Source: Streptomyces caeruleatus
GTDB lineage: Bacteria; Actinomycetota; Actinomycetes; Streptomycetales; Streptomycetaceae
Assembly (NCBI RefSeq): GCF_001514235.1
Contig: NZ_KQ948924.1
Coordinates: forward strand, 425,220 to 489,219
DNA length: 64,000 nucleotides
Reading direction: 5' to 3'
Shown piece after piece: positions 15,933-25,145 of this stretch. The position numbers and the translations under genes were made by a program. The stretch's first letter is position 1. Every line of letters starts with the position of its first letter. The notes under the pieces were generated by a model. It was not told the origin of the DNA and made no database searches. It was given only the letters and a program-made list of their open reading frames with translations.

Positions 15933-16313
15933 ATGTACGAGAACCCCACCAGGTACTCGCCGTCCCTCCCGGCGCGCGTCGTCGCTGGTACGACCGTGGT
16001 GGAGCTGCACGGCGACATCGACCTCCTCACGGCACCGTTCCTGGCGGAACGGCTGGACGCGCTGACCGCCGGGGAGTGCCCCGATCTGGTGGTCGACCTG
16101 CGTGCCGTGTCCTTCATCGACTGCACAGGGCTCGGCGTCCTGTGCCGGGCCCGCAACCGTGTTCTGGACCGGCACGGTCGGATCCGTCTGGTCACCCAGA
16201 ACGCCTGCTTCCTGCGCCTCCTGCGCATCACCGGTCTGGCGGGCGTGTTCGAGATCACCCCCGACTTGCCCGCGTCCATGGAGGCGAACGTCATCAGCGT
16301 TCCTACAGGCTGA
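15933..16313 (+). CDS. STAS-domain anti-sigma-factor antagonist
   Basis: A 126-residue single STAS domain with E-L-H-G-D-I-D-L-L-T-A-P, D-L-V-V-D-L-R and F-I-D-C-T-G-L-G-V-L-C. In this family the Asp-Ser-Ser-Gly motif carries the phosphorylated Ser; here the pair is Cys-Thr, as in some streptomycete homologues, so Thr would be the phospho-site. Such proteins release a sigma factor by binding its anti-sigma kinase when unphosphorylated. No kinase or sigma gene is adjacent. The ATG at 15933 has only a weak ribosome site. The strong palindrome 35 bases upstream could overlap the promoter, so regulator binding might repress or activate. Confidence 0.82.
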   Translation: MYENPTRYSPSLPARVVAGTTVVELHGDIDLLTAPFLAERLDALTAGECPDLVVDLRAVSFIDCTGLGVLCRARNRVLDRHGRIRLVTQNACFLRLLRITGLAGVFEITPDLPASMEANVISVPTG

Positions 16314-16759
16314 CGGGCCCTGACAGGACGTGTTCGAAAGCCTTCCCGGCGCGCGACCAGTCAGTGCGGCGGTCGTGCTGGGTGGTCAGGAACGTGAGCG
16401 GCTCCCCTTGCGCGACTTCACCGCCCGACGTCGTCCCGACCGGCTCCCCGCACGCGTCTACGAATCGCCCCCGTCATCGCCGTGGCGTCCTGCGGGCCCG
16501 GCGCCACCCGCGGCGGGCCGGTGTCGGCCTGCGCGTGCGGGTCTCCGCGCACCCACCGGCGGCTCTCGATGGACCTTCGTGAGGACCCTGCGGGCCATGC
16601 GTTCTCTGCGGGGAGCCGGGCCGATCAGGGCTGAACGTCCCGCCCCAGGGCGAAAGTTGGTCCCCATCGGTCCTCTGAGGCCGCCTGATCGGCCCAGGCC
16701 GGCGCGGGACGCCGACCGGCACGGTCAGGACAACGAAGACGCGCAGGAGGTGCGGACCG
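16314..16759. other. Intergenic region
   Basis: I see no gene or recognisable remnant in most of this stretch. The right third has operator-like sequences at 16627-16642 and 16655-16672 ahead of the Rv1733c-like gene. Confidence 0.45.
16627..16642. promoter_or_regulatory. DevR/OsdR-like operator pair upstream of Rv1733c-like gene
   Basis: agggctgaacgtcccg, with a second half-conserved element tggtccccatcggtcctc at 16655-16672. The first is 118 bases before the gene start. Paired boxes are typical of DevR-controlled promoters in mycobacteria. Confidence 0.45.
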
Positions 16760-17332
16760 ATGAGCGACGGCGCCTGCACGATGAAGCGGTTGTGGCGGTG
16801 GCGCGGCAACCCCTTGCGACGGCGTGAGGACATCATGGAGGCCTGGATCGTGCTGGCCGTCTGGGCGGTCGTCCTCGCGGGCGGCACGCTCGTCGGCCTG
16901 CTGACGGCCCACGCCGCCGACGAGGTGTTCGCCCGGCAGCGTGCCGAACGGCACTCCGTGCGGGCCGTGGTCCTCGCCGACGTCCCTGTCTCGGCCACCA
17001 AAGGAGGTGGAACACATGCCCTGGCGGGAATTAGCTGGACAGCCTCCGACGGCACGACGCAAACCGACAAGACCCTGGTGGACACGGGGCAGAAGGCCGG
17101 TGCCGAGGTCGTGGCCTGGCTGGACGGCCGGGGCGACCTCGCCACCGAGCCGCCGAGCCCCACGGAGGCCGCCATCGAGTCCGGCGTCCTGGGCACGGCC
17201 GCCGCGCTCGGACTGGCCGGCACGGCGTTCGGCGCCGGGGCCCTCGTCCGGTGGCGGCTCGACCGGCGGCGCATTGACCAGTGGGGCCGGGAGTGGGACC
17301 TGGTGGGGCCTCGGTGGGGACACAAGACGTGA
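16760..17332 (+). CDS. Rv1733c-family membrane protein 1
   Basis: A 190-residue protein with two membrane segments (about 27-51 and 138-163) flanking an extracytoplasmic domain of some 85 residues, and a basic C-terminal tail containing W-x-x-E-W-D-L-V-x-P. That tail motif and layout are those of the Rv1733c family, whose founding member is a DosR-regulon membrane antigen of unknown function. The ATG at 16760 follows AGGAGGTGCG. It is paralogous to the protein at 31146-31751. Function is unknown; expression during dormancy is the family's known feature. Confidence 0.8.
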   Translation: MSDGACTMKRLWRWRGNPLRRREDIMEAWIVLAVWAVVLAGGTLVGLLTAHAADEVFARQRAERHSVRAVVLADVPVSATKGGGTHALAGISWTASDGTTQTDKTLVDTGQKAGAEVVAWLDGRGDLATEPPSPTEAAIESGVLGTAAALGLAGTAFGAGALVRWRLDRRRIDQWGREWDLVGPRWGHKT

Positions 17333-17724
17333 GTCCGGGCAGGCATGGCGTGCCTCCGTGTGCGCTCGACAACCCGACCGGGATCGACGCCTGCCGGACG
17401 TCCCCCACCGGCGCATGAGCGCCACGGTGGCGATCGCGGGCAGCAGCGCCTTCGGCCAAAGGCCCGGTCACAGGGCCGGAGGTCCTCGGCGGCGGGGCCG
17501 CGAGGCGGGTCGCCGACGGGGCCGCTGTCGCTCATGCTGAAAGGAGAGTCACCTGGCTCTTCGAGTTCACATCAGCGGAGGTGACCCGGGCGCTGCTGCC
17601 CGCGAGGTGAAGGCCGATGACGGGCCTGCCGCTCTCGCCGACGGCCTCCTCACCGTCATCATCCCCGAGGCACAGCCGGCGGTTGCGAGCCGGCCGACGT
17701 CACGCGCAGAGAAGGGAGGAGGCC
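17333..17724. other. Intergenic region with possible Hsp20 relic
   Basis: No intact gene is seen. At 17607-17690 the plus strand reads V-K-A-D-D-G-P-A-A-L-A-D-G-L-L-T-V-I-I-P-E-A, which resembles the last beta strands of small heat-shock proteins. No upstream alpha-crystallin core is found, so it may be a gene fragment or chance. Confidence 0.35.
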
Positions 17725-18750
17725 ATGAAGGTCGGAGTGCTGACCGGTGGCGGCGACTGCCCCGGCCTCAACGCCGTGATCCGCAGCGTCGTCCGCAAGG
17801 GCATCCAGGAGTACGGCTTCGATTTCGTCGGCCTGCGGGACGGCTGGCTCGGTGCCCTTCAGGGCGATGTGGTGCCGCTGGACATCTCCAGCGTGCGGGG
17901 GATCCTGCCACGCGGCGGAACCATCCTCGGTTCCTCCCGTACGAACCCGTTCAAACATGAGGACGCGGTGCAGCGCGTCAAGGACACCCTTGCCGCGCAC
18001 CAGGTGGACGCGCTCATCGTGATCGGCGGCGAGGACACGCTCGGTGTGGCCGCCAACCTGAGCCAACAGGGGGTCAATCTGGTCGGCGTGCCGAAGACCA
18101 TCGACAACGACGTGTCCGGCACCGACTACACCTTCGGCTTCGACACGGCCGTAGGCATCGCGACGGAGGCCATCGACCGCCTCCACACCACCGCCGAGTC
18201 GCACATGCGCACCCTGGTGGTGGAGGTGATGGGGAGGCACTCCGGGTGGATCGCCCTGCACGCCGGCGTGGCGGGCGGCGCCAACGTGATCCTCATCCCG
18301 GAGCGGCCGTTCGACATCGATCAGGTCTGTGCGTGGGTGAAGAACCGATTCAAGATCCACTATGCGCCGATCGTCGTCGCCGCCGAGGGAGCGGTCCCCA
18401 TCGAGGGGCAGATGATCCTCAAGGACCGGACCCTGGACGAGTTCGGACACGTGCGGCTGTCGGGCATCGGCGAGTGGCTCGCCCAGGAGATCGAGGAGCG
18501 CACCGGCACGGATGCCCGTACGACTGTCCTCGGCCACGTCCAGCGCGGCGGCACTCCGAGCGCCTTCGACCGGTGGCTGGCCACGCGCTTCGGGCTGCAT
18601 GCCGTCGACGCGGTCAAGGACGGTGACTACGGCAAGTTGGTCGCCCTGCGCGGCACCCGGATCATCCGCATCCCTCTCGACGGCACCAGGGCGAAGACCA
18701 AGCTGGTGGACCCGTCGCTGTACGACGAGTTCGAGGTGTTCTTCGGCTGA
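17725..18750 (+). CDS. pfkA: 6-phosphofructokinase
   Basis: A 341-residue glycolytic enzyme that phosphorylates fructose 6-phosphate. Motifs are V-L-T-G-G-G-D-C-P-G-L-N (phosphate loop), G-G-E-D-T at 101-105 (nucleotide discriminating site), P-K-T-I-D-N-D with the proton-accepting Asp127, M-G-R-H-S-G-W and H-V-Q-R-G-G. The G-G-E-D form occurs in actinobacterial group III enzymes, which use ATP or pyrophosphate; sequence alone does not settle which. The ATG at 17725 has GAAGGGAGGAGG upstream. Its presence among dormancy genes suggests extra glycolytic capacity under oxygen limitation, parallel to the phosphofructokinase PfkB of the mycobacterial DosR regulon. Confidence 0.9.
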   Translation: MKVGVLTGGGDCPGLNAVIRSVVRKGIQEYGFDFVGLRDGWLGALQGDVVPLDISSVRGILPRGGTILGSSRTNPFKHEDAVQRVKDTLAAHQVDALIVIGGEDTLGVAANLSQQGVNLVGVPKTIDNDVSGTDYTFGFDTAVGIATEAIDRLHTTAESHMRTLVVEVMGRHSGWIALHAGVAGGANVILIPERPFDIDQVCAWVKNRFKIHYAPIVVAAEGAVPIEGQMILKDRTLDEFGHVRLSGIGEWLAQEIEERTGTDARTTVLGHVQRGGTPSAFDRWLATRFGLHAVDAVKDGDYGKLVALRGTRIIRIPLDGTRAKTKLVDPSLYDEFEVFFG

Positions 18751-18767
18751 TCCACTCCCTGTCGGCG

Positions 18768-19658
18768 TCACCCGGCGTGTGGCACGACCGCCACCGGGCA
18801 GCGGGTGTGGTGCAGTACGGCGTGGGTCACCGGCCCCAGTTGGCCCTCGGGCGCCTGCGGGTCGGAGCGGCGGCCCACGACCAGCAGGTCCGCTCCCCGG
18901 GACGCGTTCAGGAGGGCCTCTGCGGGGTGCAGCAGGACGACATCCGTGCGGGTTGCAACTTGCGGGTACTTGTCCTGCCGCGTACGCAGCGCGTCGGACA
19001 GTCGCAGGACCTCTTGGTCCTCCCAGGTGGCGCGGTCCTCCTCGGTCACGAACAGCTTCTGAGGAGACACGGCCTCGGCGGGAAGCGCCCATGCCTGAAC
19101 GACCCGCAGAAGCGCACCGCGCGCCTCAGCCGCCGCGAACGCGAAGTCCGCCACCTCACCGACCGGACGGTGCGCGTCGAAACCCACCACCACCTGAGCC
19201 ACGCCGCCTGCCACCCGCGTCCCGTCTCCGAAGCCCCCGACCGGCCGTTCGGGCACGAGCACCACGGGACATTCGGCTGCCGCCGCGACGCGTTGGGCCA
19301 CCGAACCGACCGCGAGTCCGTCGAAGCCACCGGAGCCTCGTGCTCCGACCACCAGAAGGCCGGCGTCGCCGGCCGCGCCGAGAAGTGCCACGGCCGGAGC
19401 GTCGGCGGCCTGCTCGCCCCACACCTGGAGGTCCGGGTAGCGGGCGCCGAGGTCGGCGATCACCCGCTGGAGCATGCGCTCACCCACGTGGTGCAGCGTT
19501 TCGGCGGCCTGGACCGGGACGGGATCGCCCGGAAGCGGTGGAACGGCGTGCACGAGCCGCAGCGGAACCCCGCGCAGCTGCGCCTCCCGCGCGGCCCAGT
19601 CGGCTGCGGCCAGGCTCGGTTCGGATCCGTCGATACCCGCCAGCACCGGGTGCCCCAT
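18768..19658 (-). CDS. Tandem universal stress protein 3
   Basis: A 296-residue double UspA protein. The first domain has L-A-G-I-D-G-S and V-V-G-A-R-G-S-G-G-F; the second has V-V-G-F-D-A-H and V-V-G-R-R-S-D-P-Q-A. The second P-loop is lengthened and lacks the usual Gly-x2-Gly, so the C-terminal site may bind nucleotide poorly. The ATG at 19658 has AAGGAGG ahead of it. It is convergent with the phosphofructokinase gene, with 17 bases between stops. Only a weak operator-like element (19766-19784) lies upstream. Confidence 0.86.
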   Translation of the reverse strand: MGHPVLAGIDGSEPSLAAADWAAREAQLRGVPLRLVHAVPPLPGDPVPVQAAETLHHVGERMLQRVIADLGARYPDLQVWGEQAADAPAVALLGAAGDAGLLVVGARGSGGFDGLAVGSVAQRVAAAAECPVVLVPERPVGGFGDGTRVAGGVAQVVVGFDAHRPVGEVADFAFAAAEARGALLRVVQAWALPAEAVSPQKLFVTEEDRATWEDQEVLRLSDALRTRQDKYPQVATRTDVVLLHPAEALLNASRGADLLVVGRRSDPQAPEGQLGPVTHAVLHHTRCPVAVVPHAG

Positions 19659-19905
19659 CGCGTCCTCCTTCACCGGCCGTGTGCGCATCCGTCCGCAGGA
19701 GAAGCCAGCGACTCCTTCGCCCCTTCCTCCACTGTTCCACGGCAGGCCCCGAAGGTCCCGGCGAAAGAGCCGTCCGGCCCCTCCACTCCGCTCCACCGCG
19801 GCGCGTCAATGGAGAAAACGCGGCATACGGGAAGTGGCCATGCCGACCGTTGAGCAGCGCCGAGACGGACACGGGCGTCCGCCGAACCAAGGAAGGAGCA
19901 GAACC

Positions 19906-20256
19906 ATGACCTACGGCACACAGGTGCGAGGCGAGCTGCGGGCACCCGCCCGAGACCTGCGAAAAGCAATCCCGCAGGTGTACGAGGGGTACCGGCAGCT
20001 GCACGACAGCGCGCTGACCGCCGGCGCGCTGGATGCCAAGACCAAGGAACTGATCGCGCTGGCCATCGCGGTGAGCAAGGAGTGCGACGGCTGCATCGCC
20101 GCCCATGCCCACGCCGCGGTCCGGCAGGACGCCACCGAGCAGGAGGCGGCCGAGGCGATCGGGGTCGCGATCCTGATGAACGGCGGGCCGGGCACCGTGT
20201 ACGGGCCCCGTGCCTTCGCCGCGTTCCGCGAGTTCCAGTCGGAGGCGAACCCGTGA
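19906..20256 (+). CDS. Carboxymuconolactone decarboxylase-family (AhpD-like) protein
   Basis: A 116-residue all-helical protein with E-C-D-G-C-I-A-A-H-A-H, the Cys-x2-Cys...His redox/proton relay of AhpD-like peroxidase reductases. The usual surrounding residues (K-E-L-I-A-L-A-I-A-V) are present. Such proteins act as small peroxidases or as decarboxylase-related folds; a thiol-based antioxidant role is the more likely one here. The ATG at 19906 follows GGAAGGAGC. A multicopper oxidase gene begins 93 bases downstream in the same direction. Confidence 0.85.
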   Translation: MTYGTQVRGELRAPARDLRKAIPQVYEGYRQLHDSALTAGALDAKTKELIALAIAVSKECDGCIAAHAHAAVRQDATEQEAAEAIGVAILMNGGPGTVYGPRAFAAFREFQSEANP

Positions 20257-20349
20257 CGGTGGCTGACCGCTGGCTCCCAGCACAGGGTCGTGGTCGGATG
20301 GGTGTGGGCCAAGCCCCGTCGTGCGTATGTAGGCGTAGAGAGTCACACC

Positions 20350-21846
20350 ATGAACGACATCAGCCGCCGCTCCGTCCTGCTGGCCGCGCTCGGCGCCGCG
20401 GGAGCCGGCGCGCTCGCCGCCTGCGCCAGCGGCTCCGGCAGCGCACCCACCCTGGTCAGCCCCTCCGGCCCGGCGGTCACGGCCGCCGAGAAGAAGCGCG
20501 CCGGAAGAGGCACGGTACGCAACATGAACCTCACCGCCGCTCCGGCCGTACTAGACCTCGGCGGCGGGCTCACCGCCGAGAGCTGGGCGTTCAGCGGCCA
20601 GACCCCGGGCGGGGAGATCCGCGTCTCCGCCGGCGACACCCTGGCCGCCGAGCTCTCCAACCAGCTACCGGACAGAACCACCACGTCCCTCCACTGGCAT
20701 GGCATCGCCCTGCGCAATGACATGGACGGCGCACCCCCGGTCACCCAGCCTGCCGTGCAGGCGGGTTCCACGTTCACCTACCGCTTCATCACCGGCACTC
20801 CCGGGACGTACTTCGTCCACCCCCACATCGGCGTCCAGCTCGACCGCGGTCTGTACGCCCCGTTGATCGTCGAGGACCCCGACGAACCGCTGTCCTATGA
20901 CGACGAATGGGTCGTGGTCCTGGACGACTGGATCGACGGCGTCACCGGCACCCCCGACGAGGTCTACGCCGAACTTCGGCAGGGGATGGGCGCAGGCATG
21001 CACAGGGACGGGTTGATGCCGATGGGCGCCACGAGCGACCTGCTCGGTGGCGACGCCGGCGACGTGAAGTACCCGTACCACCTGGTCAACGGCCGGATCC
21101 CCGCCGCCCCCGTCGTCCACAGGGGAAGGCCCGGCGATCGGGTCCGCCTGCGCATCATCAACGCGGGCGGGGACACGGCCTATCGGGTGGCGCTGGGCGG
21201 CCACCGGATGACCGTCACCCACACCGACGGGTATCCCGTCGAGCACCGGGAAGTCGATGCGCTGCTGATCGGCATGGGTGAGCGGTACGACGTCCTGGTC
21301 ACCCTCGGCGACGGCGTCTTCCCCCTCGTCTCGCTGGCCGAAGGCAAGGGCGCCGCCGGCATGGCGCTGGTTCGCACCGGTGCCGGTTCCGCCCCGAGCC
21401 CGAGCGTGCGGCCCAAGGAACTGGACGGGAAGATCGTCACCGCCGCGCAGCTGCGCGCGACCGACGACGTCCGGCTGACCTCGAAGAAGCCCGATCGCGT
21501 CCACCGTGTCGAGCTGACCGGCGGCATGCATCACTACAACTGGGCCATCAACGGCGTGCGGTTGGACATGAGCGATCCGGCCGCGCACCCGCTGATCGTC
21601 GAAGCCGGTGAGCGGGTCCAGCTGGACTTCGTCAATCGCAGCACGATGTGGCACCCGATGCACCTGCACGGCCACACCTACGAACTCGGCGCCGACGGCC
21701 CGCGCAAGGACACGGCCATCGTGCTGCCGAAGAAGACGCTGTCCGTCGTCTTCGACGCCGACAACCCAGGGCAGTGGATGCTCCACTGCCACAACGCCTA
21801 CCACGCGGAGGCCGGGATGATGGCCGTCCTCGGCTATCGGGACTGA
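20350..21846 (+). CDS. Secreted multicopper oxidase (TAT lipoprotein)
   Basis: A 498-residue three-domain laccase-like enzyme. The N-terminus has a twin-arginine signal (S-R-R-S-V-L-L) and a lipobox L-A-A-C with Cys25, so it is probably exported folded and lipid-anchored. Copper ligands are H-W-H-G at 115-118, H-P-H at 157-159, H-P-M-H-L-H-G-H near 434 and H-C-H-N-A-Y-H-A-E-A-G-M near 478, i.e. the T1 and trinuclear sites. It should oxidise a metal ion or phenolic with O2 as acceptor. The ATG at 20350 has a weak ribosome site. It sits between an AhpD-like gene and a cation ATPase. Confidence 0.9.
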   Translation: MNDISRRSVLLAALGAAGAGALAACASGSGSAPTLVSPSGPAVTAAEKKRAGRGTVRNMNLTAAPAVLDLGGGLTAESWAFSGQTPGGEIRVSAGDTLAAELSNQLPDRTTTSLHWHGIALRNDMDGAPPVTQPAVQAGSTFTYRFITGTPGTYFVHPHIGVQLDRGLYAPLIVEDPDEPLSYDDEWVVVLDDWIDGVTGTPDEVYAELRQGMGAGMHRDGLMPMGATSDLLGGDAGDVKYPYHLVNGRIPAAPVVHRGRPGDRVRLRIINAGGDTAYRVALGGHRMTVTHTDGYPVEHREVDALLIGMGERYDVLVTLGDGVFPLVSLAEGKGAAGMALVRTGAGSAPSPSVRPKELDGKIVTAAQLRATDDVRLTSKKPDRVHRVELTGGMHHYNWAINGVRLDMSDPAAHPLIVEAGERVQLDFVNRSTMWHPMHLHGHTYELGADGPRKDTAIVLPKKTLSVVFDADNPGQWMLHCHNAYHAEAGMMAVLGYRD

Positions 21847-22313
21847 CGTTCGCCCTGGCGCCCGTAATGCGAGCGCCCCGGCCTTTCCAGCAAAGTGCCC
21901 CCACCCACACAGGGCCGGGCGGCACGCTACGGTCACGCACCCGGGAGGCCATGGCGTGGCAGCGCTCGGCTGCAGGGGCGAGGCTGGAAGGACAGCGGAC
22001 GGGCTGCTACCGGGGAGATCCTCTGGAGGCAGCCATGACAGACGGTCGCGGGCCGCACCGCGACGTACCCGGACGTGGAGCCGCACCGCGGAGTCGCCCA
22101 TGGCTCCCCTGGCACGGCGGCTCTGCCCCGAACGGCCCTGGTGATGTCGGCGGACCCGGCACACGATGAGAGAGCGCCGCCGTTCATGGGTGGCGAACCG
22201 GCGAGACGTCAGCCGACTTCCCTGGAGTCCGCGATGCCATTCTCAGCCCCGTTCCTCCGCCCGATCCGGCCGATTCCACCGGTGCCGAGGACCTCGTCGC
22301 CGTACGGGATCGG
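21847..22313. other. Intergenic region upstream of cation ATPase
   Basis: No gene can be assigned. A 44-codon reading frame (22035-22169) with a good ribosome site, CTGGAGGCAGCC, encodes a proline/glycine-rich peptide with no recognised family; it could be a leader or noise. A half-conserved operator-like element, ccccgaacggccctg, lies at 22126-22140. Confidence 0.4.
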
Positions 22314-25145
22314 ATGATGCGCACCAGTACGGACCCGCTGGTACCGGGAGGCGGGACGGGCGGGACGGCCGGGACCACGTCCGGTTCCGGTTCGCGTCCT
22401 GCGGTGCGGGAGATCGCCGCCGGTGAGGTCTTTGCCGCATTGGACACGTCACGGCGCGGCCTGGCGGCGGATCGGGCCCGGGCGAGGCTGGAGCAGTACG
22501 GGGCCAACGAACTGCCGCGTGCGGGACGCCGCGCCATGTGGCGGCCGCTGATGGCGCAGTTCACGGACCTCTTCGCGGTGGTGCTGATCGTCGCCTCGGG
22601 GATCACTTTCCTGGCGTACGGCCTTCAGGAGCCGCGTGACGTGGGCACCCTGCAACTGGCGGTGGCGATCCTGGGCGTGGTGGTGCTGAACGCCGTCATC
22701 GGCTTCGCGCAGGAGTACTCGGCCGAGCGGACGGCCCAGGCGCTGGAGGCGATGGTGCCCCACACCTGCAGGGTGCTGCGCGGCGGCGAACGGCTGGAGC
22801 TGCCGGCCCGGGAGCTGGTGCCGGGTGACGTGGTGCTGCTGGAGGCCGGCGATGCGGTGTCGGCGGACTGCCGGGTGGTCGAGGCGCACGAACTCGCGGT
22901 GAACAACGCCCCGTTGACCGGGGAGAGCAACGCGGTGGGCCGTACGGCCGACGCGGTGGCCGCCGGACCACCGCTTCAGGCCCGCAACTGCGTGTTCATG
23001 GGGACCGACGTCGTCGCCGGGTCCGGGCGGGCCGTGGTCTTCGCCACCGGTCCCACGACCGAGTTCGGGCGGATCTACCGGCTGGCCGCGGCTGCGCCAC
23101 GGCAGAAGACCCCGCTGCAGCTCCAGGTGGCCTTGATGGCGCGACGGGTGGCGGGGGCGGCCCTGGCGATCGGTGCCCTGATGTTCGCTGTACGGCTGCC
23201 CGCCGGGGAGTCCGTGGTGACCTCGTTCGTGTTCGCGCTGGGGGTGATGGTGGCGCTGGTACCGGAAGGGCTCCCCGCCACCCTCTCGGTGTCCCTCGCG
23301 ATCGGCGTACGGCGGATGGCGCGCCGCCACGCCCTGATCAAACAACTGCTGGCGGTGGAGGCACTCGGGTCGACCACCGTCGTCTGCACCGACAAGACCG
23401 GGACCCTCACCCAGGCGGAGATGACCGTCACCCAGGTCTGGGCCGGGGGTGCGCCGCACCCCGTGAGCGGTGTGGGGTACGCGCCTGACGGCGAGGTCGC
23501 CGACGCTGCGCCGGTGCGCGAGCTGCTGCGAGTAGCGGGCCTGTGCTGCAACGCACGGCTGGTGCCGCCCGCCGGCCCGGAGGGTCGGGAGCACTGGCGG
23601 GTGCTCGGTGACACCACCGAGGGGGCGCTGCTCGTCGTCGCCGCCAAGGCCGGGCTCGACCTGGACACGGAGGAGTCGGCGGCCCCGCGTGTGACCGAGT
23701 TCCCCTTCGACTCGACCCGCAAGCTGATGACCACGGTGCACAAGAGCGGGGCTCGCTACCAGGCGTGCGTCAAGGGAGCGCCCGTGGAGCTGCTGGCGCG
23801 GTGCACCGACGTGGAGTGGGAAGGGCGGCGCGGGCCGCTGACCGGGCAGGAACGGGCGGCAGTCGTCGGGGCGAGTGACGCGCTGGCGTCGCAGGGGCTG
23901 CGGGTGCTGGCCGTCGCGCGGCGGGAGCTGGACGGACCCCGCCCCACGCAGGACGAGGCCGAGTCCGGACTCACGCTGCTGGGCCTGGTCGGCATGCTGG
24001 ACCCACCACGTCCGGAGGTCACCGACGCGGTCGCCGCCTGCCGCGGTGCAGGCATCCGGATCGTCATGGTCACCGGCGACCACCCCCTCACCGGGGAAGC
24101 GGTGGCGCGCCGCGTAGGGATCGTACGGCGGCCGGATCCGCTCGTGGTGACGGGCACCCGGCTCGACACGATGGACGACGAGGCGCTCGACGCGCTGCTC
24201 GCCGAGCCGTCGGAACTGCTGCTGTGCCGGGTCAGCCCGGAGCACAAGATGCGTGTGGTCACCGCCTTCCAGCGGCGCGGCGAGGTGGTGGCGGTCACCG
24301 GCGACGGGGCGAACGACGCCCCTGCCCTCAAGCACGCGGACATCGGCGTGGCCATGGGAGCGTCGGGGACCGACGTGGCCCGGGAGGCTGCCTCGATAGT
24401 GCTGCTGGACGACTCGTTCGCCTCCATCGCGACAGCCGTACGGCTCGGCAGATCCGTCTACCAGAACATCCGCAAGTTCCTCGTCTACGTTTTCAGCAGC
24501 AACATCGGCGAGCTCGGCCCGATCCTGGCGGCGGCGTTCGCCGGGTTCCCACTGGTGCCCATCAGCGCGGTGCAGATCCTGGCGATCGACCTGGGCTCCG
24601 ATGTGATGCCCGCCTTGGCGCTGGGCGCGGAACGACCCGAGCCCGACGTGATGGACCGCCCGCCGCGCTCCCGCCACGAGCGGCTGTTCTCGCTGGCGGT
24701 GGTGGGCCGCATCCTGTTTCTCGGCGGCATCCAGGCGCTCGGCGTGTGCGCGGTGTTCTTCTGGCACATCCATTCCTCCGGCATCCCGTTCGACGACTTC
24801 ACCGAGGACAGTGCCGTGTACCAGAAGGCCGTCACGCTGGCCCAGGGTTCGATCGTGCTCAGCCAGTTCTTCGTCTCCCTCGCCGTGCGCACCGAACGGC
24901 AGAGCATTCTGAAGGCCGGACTCCTGTCCAATCGCGCCTTGCTGGCGGCGGGAGGTCTCGGAGTCTCCCTCATGGCCGTGATCAGCTATCTGCCGCCACT
25001 GCAGGCCGTCTTCAACACCGCCCCGCTCAACGCCGCCGACTGGGCGGTACTGGCCGGGCTGGGCATCATGCCCCTGCTCGCGGACGAGGCCCGTAAGGCG
25101 TGGCTGCGCCGACGCGCCGAACGCCGGAAAGGAGCTCCGCGATGA
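22314..25145 (+). CDS. P2-type cation-transporting ATPase (CtpF/PMR1-like)
   Basis: A 943-residue membrane ATPase. It has the N-terminal cation-ATPase domain, T-G-E-S (actuator), P-E-G-L-P in the fourth membrane helix (Pro317), the phosphorylation site D-K-T-G-T with Asp360, K-G-A-P, M-V-T-G-D-H and G-D-G-A-N-D-A-P-A-L, then a six-helix C-terminal membrane domain. The layout is that of P2 ATPases transporting Ca2+, or Na+/K+; CtpF, a DosR-regulon member in M. tuberculosis, is of this type. Two ATGs in tandem (22314, 22317) are both possible starts. The downstream trkA gene overlaps it by four bases (ATGA at 25142-25145), so ion transport and potassium regulation are coupled here. Confidence 0.9.
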   Translation: MMRTSTDPLVPGGGTGGTAGTTSGSGSRPAVREIAAGEVFAALDTSRRGLAADRARARLEQYGANELPRAGRRAMWRPLMAQFTDLFAVVLIVASGITFLAYGLQEPRDVGTLQLAVAILGVVVLNAVIGFAQEYSAERTAQALEAMVPHTCRVLRGGERLELPARELVPGDVVLLEAGDAVSADCRVVEAHELAVNNAPLTGESNAVGRTADAVAAGPPLQARNCVFMGTDVVAGSGRAVVFATGPTTEFGRIYRLAAAAPRQKTPLQLQVALMARRVAGAALAIGALMFAVRLPAGESVVTSFVFALGVMVALVPEGLPATLSVSLAIGVRRMARRHALIKQLLAVEALGSTTVVCTDKTGTLTQAEMTVTQVWAGGAPHPVSGVGYAPDGEVADAAPVRELLRVAGLCCNARLVPPAGPEGREHWRVLGDTTEGALLVVAAKAGLDLDTEESAAPRVTEFPFDSTRKLMTTVHKSGARYQACVKGAPVELLARCTDVEWEGRRGPLTGQERAAVVGASDALASQGLRVLAVARRELDGPRPTQDEAESGLTLLGLVGMLDPPRPEVTDAVAACRGAGIRIVMVTGDHPLTGEAVARRVGIVRRPDPLVVTGTRLDTMDDEALDALLAEPSELLLCRVSPEHKMRVVTAFQRRGEVVAVTGDGANDAPALKHADIGVAMGASGTDVAREAASIVLLDDSFASIATAVRLGRSVYQNIRKFLVYVFSSNIGELGPILAAAFAGFPLVPISAVQILAIDLGSDVMPALALGAERPEPDVMDRPPRSRHERLFSLAVVGRILFLGGIQALGVCAVFFWHIHSSGIPFDDFTEDSAVYQKAVTLAQGSIVLSQFFVSLAVRTERQSILKAGLLSNRALLAAGGLGVSLMAVISYLPPLQAVFNTAPLNAADWAVLAGLGIMPLLADEARKAWLRRRAERRKGAPR

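Noticed and set aside
21648..22169. Frame after the multicopper oxidase, overlapping its end
   Set aside because: First part is a shadow of the oxidase; the last 44 codons have a ribosome site but no family, so it is only mentioned in the intergenic note.
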